Assembly (NCBI GenBank): GCA_014904845.1
Contig: MU119834.1
Location: 1-16,860, forward strand
Length of the DNA stretch: 16,860 bases
Reading direction: 5' to 3'
From: Acephala macrosclerotiorum
Taxonomy: Eukaryota; Ascomycota; Leotiomycetes; Helotiales; Mollisiaceae
The position numbers and the translations under genes are program-made. Positions 10,708-16,860 of the stretch are shown here, one piece after another. Positions within the stretch are counted from its first letter, which is position 1, and each line of letters starts with the position of its first letter. A model generated the notes under the pieces. The model saw only the letters and a program-made list of their open reading frames with translations, was not told where the DNA came from and ran no database searches.

Positions 10708-13700
10708 TAGTAGTTTATTAATTTCAAAAAAAGCGATTAATACGATACATATAAAAAATATAATCGATATTGAAAATTAAAAATTAAAAATATTAAATTT
10801 AGAAATTTTTTTTCAAATTTAATTTAATAATTCAAATAAACATTTTCGTTTCACGTATCCACTTTTAATCATAAACAATTTACTTTTAACTTTTCAACTA
10901 ATTTTGCGTTCTTTAATTGAAATTAAAACTATTTCAATATAATCAAATTCGATTACAATAAACTCATTAATATTTGTCTTTTTTTCTAAATTATCGTTTT
11001 CTATTCGCAATTTTCTAAATAATCTATTTACAACAATATAAATACTTTTTTTAATATATTTAATTTCGAAATCAAATAATCGTATTCAAATAAATCAACA
11101 AATAATTAAAATGCTAAAAAAATTTGTTATTATTCGATTTAATTAAACGATAAACGTATTAACGTTCGTTTTAAAAATAAAATAAATATTATATAATTAA
11201 AATTATAATTTGCGAAAATATTTCAAAATTTCTCGATATTCTTTCTTTATTATATTATAATTTCATTTAATAATATTTTAAAATTTTAATTTATATCGAA
11301 TTACTCGTTTTCGTTTTTTGTTATTATATTAATCGAATATCTCTCTATACTCTTACTAATTAATATCGATATTTAAAATAATCATTTTTTATCTATTAAT
11401 AAAATTATAATAAATTTTGTAAAATACTAAAATCGTTATAAATTTGTTTTATAAAAATACTATAATAATTTTCTACTTTTTTTCTCATTCGAAAAATTCG
11501 TTTTTTTTAATTAATCGATATAATAACTCGATAATAATATTAAAATATTAAATCTATATTTTATAATAAATACAAATTTTAATAAAAATTTTAATTTTAA
11601 AAATATTATTATATTTAATTTATTTTAAAATTTTAATAATTTTTATATTTTTAAAAAAACGTTTTTTAAAATTGTAAACGAAATTAATAATAATAATTTT
11701 ATTTTAATAAAATTGTAATTTAAATTTTATACAAATTTAAATTTTTTCGATTTAATTTAATATTTTATTTAAATTTTAAATGTATTTAAAAACGAATCGA
11801 CGAATTTTTAGAAATATTAATTTATTATTGTAATTTGTATAAAAAAATTTGATTTTTATATTATTTAAAAATAGTATCACGATTTTAAAAAACACGTTTT
11901 TTAGAATTATTATAATAATTCGAATAAATTAAATTATAAAATTAATTATTTTTTAAAATAATATTATTATTCGTAGAAATTTTAATAAAATTATAAAAAT
12001 AATTATATTTTTATTTCGAACGTTTAACGTGAATTAATTGTATTTAAAAAAAAATCTATGAAAAAAACGTAAAAATATTTAATAAATTTTTTAATAAATT
12101 TATTTACGAAAAAAAATATATTAACGTTTTTTAAAATAATCGAATTCATTTTTATAATCGCGTTAATTGATCAATAAATTTTAACGATTTTTTTCGCGAT
12201 TAGAAATTATAGATTTCGATAAAAATTTTTTTTTTTTTTTAAGTATTTTACGATTAAATTATTTTTAAAATATTTTTATTATAATTGAAAATAAAATTTT
12301 AAAATAATAAAAACTTTTTTTTTATTATATCGTATATTAAATTATTTTAATACGAATAAACAAATTAATATTTTTATAGATTTTAAAAAAAAAATTTAAT
12401 TAAATATTATTATTTTTTTATAATTAAATATTATTTTATTGAATATTTTTTTTTCAAATTTTTATAATCAATTTTTAATAAATAGAAATATTAATTACTT
12501 AAAAATAAATTGTAATTTTTTTAATATTGAAACAATTTGCGATAATAAATATTTTATATATTTTTTAGTGTACTTTTAAAATATTTTTCGCGCTTTAAAT
12601 CGTTCGAATTAATTTTTTCATTTTTTAAAAAAAATTTTAATTTCGTCGATTAAATCGATAGATCGTACTTTTTTAAACTTAGATTTATATATCGTATTAA
12701 CGTTTATATTAAATAATTTTAAATTAAAATTGTTTAATAATAAAACTATTTTCTTTATTCGAATTTCTTTTTCGTTTTTATACTCGAAAATTTTTCGATT
12801 TCATTTTTTTTCAATAAAATAAAATAATTAATACTTTGTACTATTTTTCAAATATTCTCTTTTAACGTTCACGTTTAAAAACAATAATACTATTACAAAA
12901 AAATATTCTTTTATTTTCTCATCGAAAACTCTTTTATTCAAAATCTCGTTTATTTTTTTTTTATTAAAAAAAAAAAATCTTATAAAAAATCGAAAAAATT
13001 AATTTTACTTTTTATATTATTTCATTTATATTTTTCTTTGAACTAATAATACTTATTTTAATCGTATTTATTTTACATAAAATAATATTAAAAATATTTA
13101 ATAAAAAATTAAAAATAAAAAGAAATTCGTTAAAATATAAAAATTATTCGCGAATTTTAATATTATACTATTTTTTAATAATATCAATATTTAATTTCTC
13201 GCGTTATATTTTTCTTTCGATATTTTTTTAATTCAAAAATATATATAAATATAACAATTTCTAGTAATTTAATACAAATAAATTTTTAAGAAAGAAACAA
13301 TTATAATCGTACAAATAAAATTAAAATCTTTAAAATTTCGAAACACGCTATTCCACGAATTATCATTTCTATATTCAATTTATATTTTTATTATAACAAC
13401 AAATAATTGTCTCAAAAAAATCTTTTTTATACTATTTACAAAAAAAAAAAAAATCTCATATTCGATTTTATATTCAATTTCTATTTTTATAATTATTACT
13501 CTAGCGAATTCAAAATTTTATTTAATAATAATAAATAATTAGAAATTTTTAACATTTATAATAATAATATTGAAATTTCGAATTATATACGTAAAAACAA
13601 TATAATATTCCGTTTTAATATTCAATATTTCGCATTTTTTACTTGAATCAATTAATTTAAATAAATTAAAATATAATTTAAAAATAATAACAATATATCT

Positions 13701-16311
13701 TTTTTTAATTAATAACGAAAAATCGATTTTTACGAAATTAATTTCAAATATTACAAAATTTTTAATAATAAAAATAAATTGATTTATTTTTTTAAATATT
13801 TTATAAAAATTTTAAAAAAACTATTTTATAAAATTAATAACTTCTAATATTTCTCTTATTACAATAATTTTAATATTTATTAAAATCAAATAATAAGCGT
13901 TATTTTTTTACTATTAATTAGTAATTACTATAATAAAATTCGATATTTTTAAAATATTAATAATTATTTTTTTTTTTTTTTTTGAATTTTTAAAAATAAT
14001 ATTATATTTTTAAAAAAATTTCATAATAAAGTTTCATTAATAAAATTATTATTTTTAATATTAAATCATTATTTCAAAGTTTTATTTTTCGATTAATTTA
14101 CGTTTATTTTTTTTCGTTTTTCGTTTTAATCGCTTTGTAAAGTTTGTTATTGCGATTCGATTTTTGAGTATTTTTTTTTTATTTTTTTTTTTATTGAAAG
14201 TTTTTTTATACGTTTTAAATTTTGTTTTTCGATTTATTTGTTATTATTATTGTATTTACTAATAATTCTTCGTAAAATTTATTAATAATTGTTTTATTAA
14301 GACTTTGAATATTAATATTATTATTGTTAAAAGTATACAATAATCAGTTCGATTTTTTTAAGATTTTTTTATTAGTATTAATTTCTTTTTTTAAATAATA
14401 AATTAAATAAATTTTTAGATTTTTTATATATTTTCAAAGCGTTTATTGAGATCGTAATCAAAAAAATTTTTAGTTATTTGTTTTATAATTTGATTATACT
14501 AATATCGATTGTTTTTAAATATAAACAATCGCGAAAATCGATTACAATTCTAGGAATTATAATACTATTGATCGTTCTTTCGATAACAATATCTACAATT
14601 AATTAACTCATCTATAAATAAACAACGATTTACGAAAAAATAATCAACAAAAAAATCGATTTTTCTATTTTTTATTTACTCGAAATACTCGAAATAATAT
14701 CGCTCGTTTTACTAATCGTTATATACAATATTAATCTTTATTGCATTTTTTTAAACGATCGATAATATACTTTACAAAAGTTCAATCAACGTTAAATTAT
14801 ATAAAATTCTATATTCATCTTTTTCTATATTATTATATTTCTCTCGTCCACGATTAAAACTTTTTTTTTATCTATATTCTCATAAAAAAACAAATTAATT
14901 TTAATTTTAGTTTATGGAAATTATAACATTATTTAATTTTTGAGATATTTTTATAATATTAGTATTTAAAGCGATTTTTAAATCATTAAATAATACGAAA
15001 GAAAAAAAAAAAAATTTTAATTTTCTAATAAAATTATTTATTTAAATTAAAAGTTTTAATACAAATATTTATCGAGTTTTTTAAATTTAAATAATACGTA
15101 AAATTAAAAATTGAAATTCAATATAAATTTTTTTAATAATTACATATATTTTTTATTAAATTTTTTCTATAAATAATTCGAATAAAATAAAAAGTAATAA
15201 ATTATTAATTGTATTTGAAATTATTTTTTATATTATAATATTCAAATATTTTTATCGAATTTTCAAATATTTTAAATCGTTAATTTTATTGTATTACTAT
15301 TTTTTCTTTTTATATTTATATACAATAATCGTTTTTTCGTACATTTTATTGTAATTATAAATAAATATTTTTATCGACTTATAATCGATTTTTTTGAAAA
15401 TTCGTTTTTTAATATATATTAAAAATCTTTTTATAAATTCGCGTTTTTAATATTATTTGTTCAATTTATTTCGTTTAATCAATTCTTTAAATATTTAATT
15501 AAATAAATTTACGTACATTTTTATCGTCAAAAGATTTCTTGTAAATTGATCGATAATTTTATATAAAATTTTTATATTTATTTAATAATACTTTTAATTG
15601 TATTCACGAAATTTTTTTTTAAAGTATTGTAAAATTCTTTTTTTTAAATAGTTTTTAATATTGTATTTTAATATAAATTAAATTTGTTTTTTGTAAATCG
15701 AATTAATATATCGTAAAAATCGTATTTTTTTTAATTTTTAAAATAATTTTATAGTTTTCGTATATATTATTATATTATTTTAAAAAAATCGTAATATTAT
15801 TTTTTTTAAATTAAAATATTTTAAAAGTTTTAAAAAAAATGTATTTATAATTTTAATACGAATATATATTTTTCGAAGTTTTATATTTTTAAAAGATTAT
15901 TTTTATTATTTATAGAAATTTTTTGAGAAAAAATCGATAGTATAATTAAAATAAAAGTATTTTTTATTAGAGAAAATAAATTTTAACGCGAATAATTTAT
16001 TGATTTTAGTTTTTAAATTGAAAATTAATTTAATAATTTAAAAATACGAATTTTCGAATTATTGTTTTTAAATAAAATTCGTTTTAAAAATTGATTTTTA
16101 TTTATATCGTTTTTTCGTAAAAAAAATTTTATTTTAATTCTTACTCGAAATTTCGTTCGCTTATTCGTTTTAATAAAATGTATTCTTTAAATAAGTATTT
16201 TTTTAATCGATTTTTTTTAATTAAAATCTTTTATTTCAATTTTTTTCGTATTATTTTTTAAAATTCGAAATTTATTTTAACTCTACTATTCTAATTTAAA
16301 AATAATTACGA

Positions 16312-16328
16312 GCGATCCGCGAATTGCA
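16312..16328. other. G+C-dense cluster, copy B counterpart
   Basis: This site is collinear with 7296-7312. It reads GCGATCCGCGAATTGCA, and the differences from copy A are transitions only. The palindrome is not perfect here, which argues against a selected symmetric binding site. Confidence 0.6.
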
Positions 16329-16481
16329 ATTTTTAAAAGAATTAAAACTAAAATATAAAACAATAAAACAATTTCATTTTTTAATATTATAATCTTTTTT
16401 CTCTTTTACATTAAAACTTTTTTTCTTATATTTCAATTTTCATTAAAAATAAAATCAATTATTGTAAATAATTACCGCGAA

Positions 16482-16499
16482 TTCCTCTTTTTCTTTTCT
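16482..16499. repeat. Mixed C/T pyrimidine tract in copy B, less-mutated counterpart of the T19 run
   Basis: This all-pyrimidine tract keeps five C that are T in copy A. It follows a CCGCG cluster (16475-16479) whose copy A counterpart also differs only by transitions. It shows what the ancestral sequence looked like before mutation. Confidence 0.9.
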
Positions 16500-16595
16500 A
16501 TATTCGTTTTAATATTAATCATCTCGAGCAATTCAATACGTAATTTTTATAAATCAATACTTTTTTACAATTTCGCAATTTTATAATCAAATTAT

Positions 16596-16860
16596 TTAAT
16601 TTTAAACAATACAATCAAAACAAAAAAAATTTATTAACTAATTTTTAACTTTCAATTTCTAATAATTTAAATTTCTTTTTAACAACAATAAAAAACAAAA
16701 TACACAAATCGTATATAAACAATTCTTAGCGAAATTCACTAAAACAATTTACTTTTTAACGTTATTTTACTAATATAAAAAAATAATAAAATACAAAACA
16801 AAAAAATTTAATCGTAAATCAATTCGTTTTAATCAATAAATTAAATTTATTCGAAATAAT
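16596..16860. other. Right flank after copy B: C-biased, non-repeated, no gene
   Basis: Similarity to copy A stops at 16595. The following bases match neither the spacer after copy A nor its reverse complement, as far as I can align by eye. The plus strand is C-rich and G-poor: in 16621-16740 I count 17 C and 3 G, and every G is in CpG or follows A in a short GCG cluster. The bias is the opposite of the spacer on the other side of copy B. No coding frame or RNA is visible, and the window ends inside this stretch. Confidence 0.75.

Larger units (their letters stand above)
8946..16595. repeat. Copy B of the 7.6 kb diverged direct repeat
   Basis: This is the second, same-orientation copy, about 7650 bases long against 7580 for copy A. 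The excess is mainly one 64-base segment (9503-9566) and homopolymer length changes. The left edge is a 14-A run at 8946-8959 that matches the A run at positions 1-14. The right edge is at 16595, after which the sequence no longer matches the spacer that follows copy A. Differences from copy A go both ways: sometimes A keeps C or G, sometimes B does, as expected if both were mutated separately after duplication. The first ~300 bases keep many G and few C, unlike most of the copy. No gene or intact coding frame is visible. The longest frame (9205-9480) is a low-complexity artefact discussed under rejected items. Confidence 0.95.

Noticed and set aside
8946..16595. LTR retrotransposon, LINE or terminal-inverted-repeat transposon structure
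   Set aside because: I found no direct or inverted match between the two ends of a copy, no clear target duplication, and no readable domain. The A run is at the wrong end for a plus-strand tail.
1..16860. Mitochondrial or endosymbiont genome, or a tandem rDNA array
   Set aside because: Such genomes are dense in long frames and tRNAs, and none is seen. The ~9 kb period resembles fungal rDNA, but no conserved rRNA core is recognisable and both copies are diverged by 13-33% in samples.
1..16860. Bisulfite-type chemical conversion artefact (CpG kept, other C lost)
   Set aside because: Conversion would remove C from one strand only. Here both C and G are lost in blocks and the two copies carry different losses, so a biological history is more likely.

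Overview
This window is a single very AT-rich stretch of DNA (roughly 85-90% A+T by eye) with no gene I can support. Its structure is a large, diverged direct repeat. Copy A fills positions 1-7580 and copy B fills 8946-16595. They lie in the same orientation with a period of about 9.0 kb. A 1.37 kb spacer (7581-8945) separates them, and a 265-base non-repeated flank (16596-16860) follows copy B.

The copies stay collinear end to end: the alignment offset is 8946 at the left edge, about 9011 after one 64-base indel, and then only 9008-9028. In three short segments that I aligned by hand the copies differ at 13%, 20% and 33% of sites, and all 37 mismatches are transitions (C/T or G/A). Transversions occur elsewhere but are rare. 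This is the signature of C:G to T:A mutation acting separately on each copy of a duplication. Fungal repeat-induced point mutation (RIP) is the best-known process of this kind, so a filamentous ascomycete AT-rich compartment is the most likely source. That assignment is an inference; no gene confirms the organism.

Two things are unusual for textbook RIP. First, the surviving G+C is concentrated in CpG: in one 180-base sample nearly every G follows a C. Yet CpG is not immune, because one copy often has TpA where the other has CpG. Second, the surviving bases are strand-biased in blocks. The spacer and the first ~300 bases of copy B keep G and have lost C, most of both copies and the right flank keep C and have lost G, and one local block shows opposite losses in the two copies.

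There is no intact open reading frame beyond about 91 codons, no RNA gene, no CRISPR array and no recognisable terminal repeat. The 7.6 kb unit may be a decayed transposable element or a duplicated genomic segment, but two copies are too few and too damaged to identify the ancestor. The window is best read as a mutational fossil in which two scarred copies record a cytosine-mutating defence or repair process.
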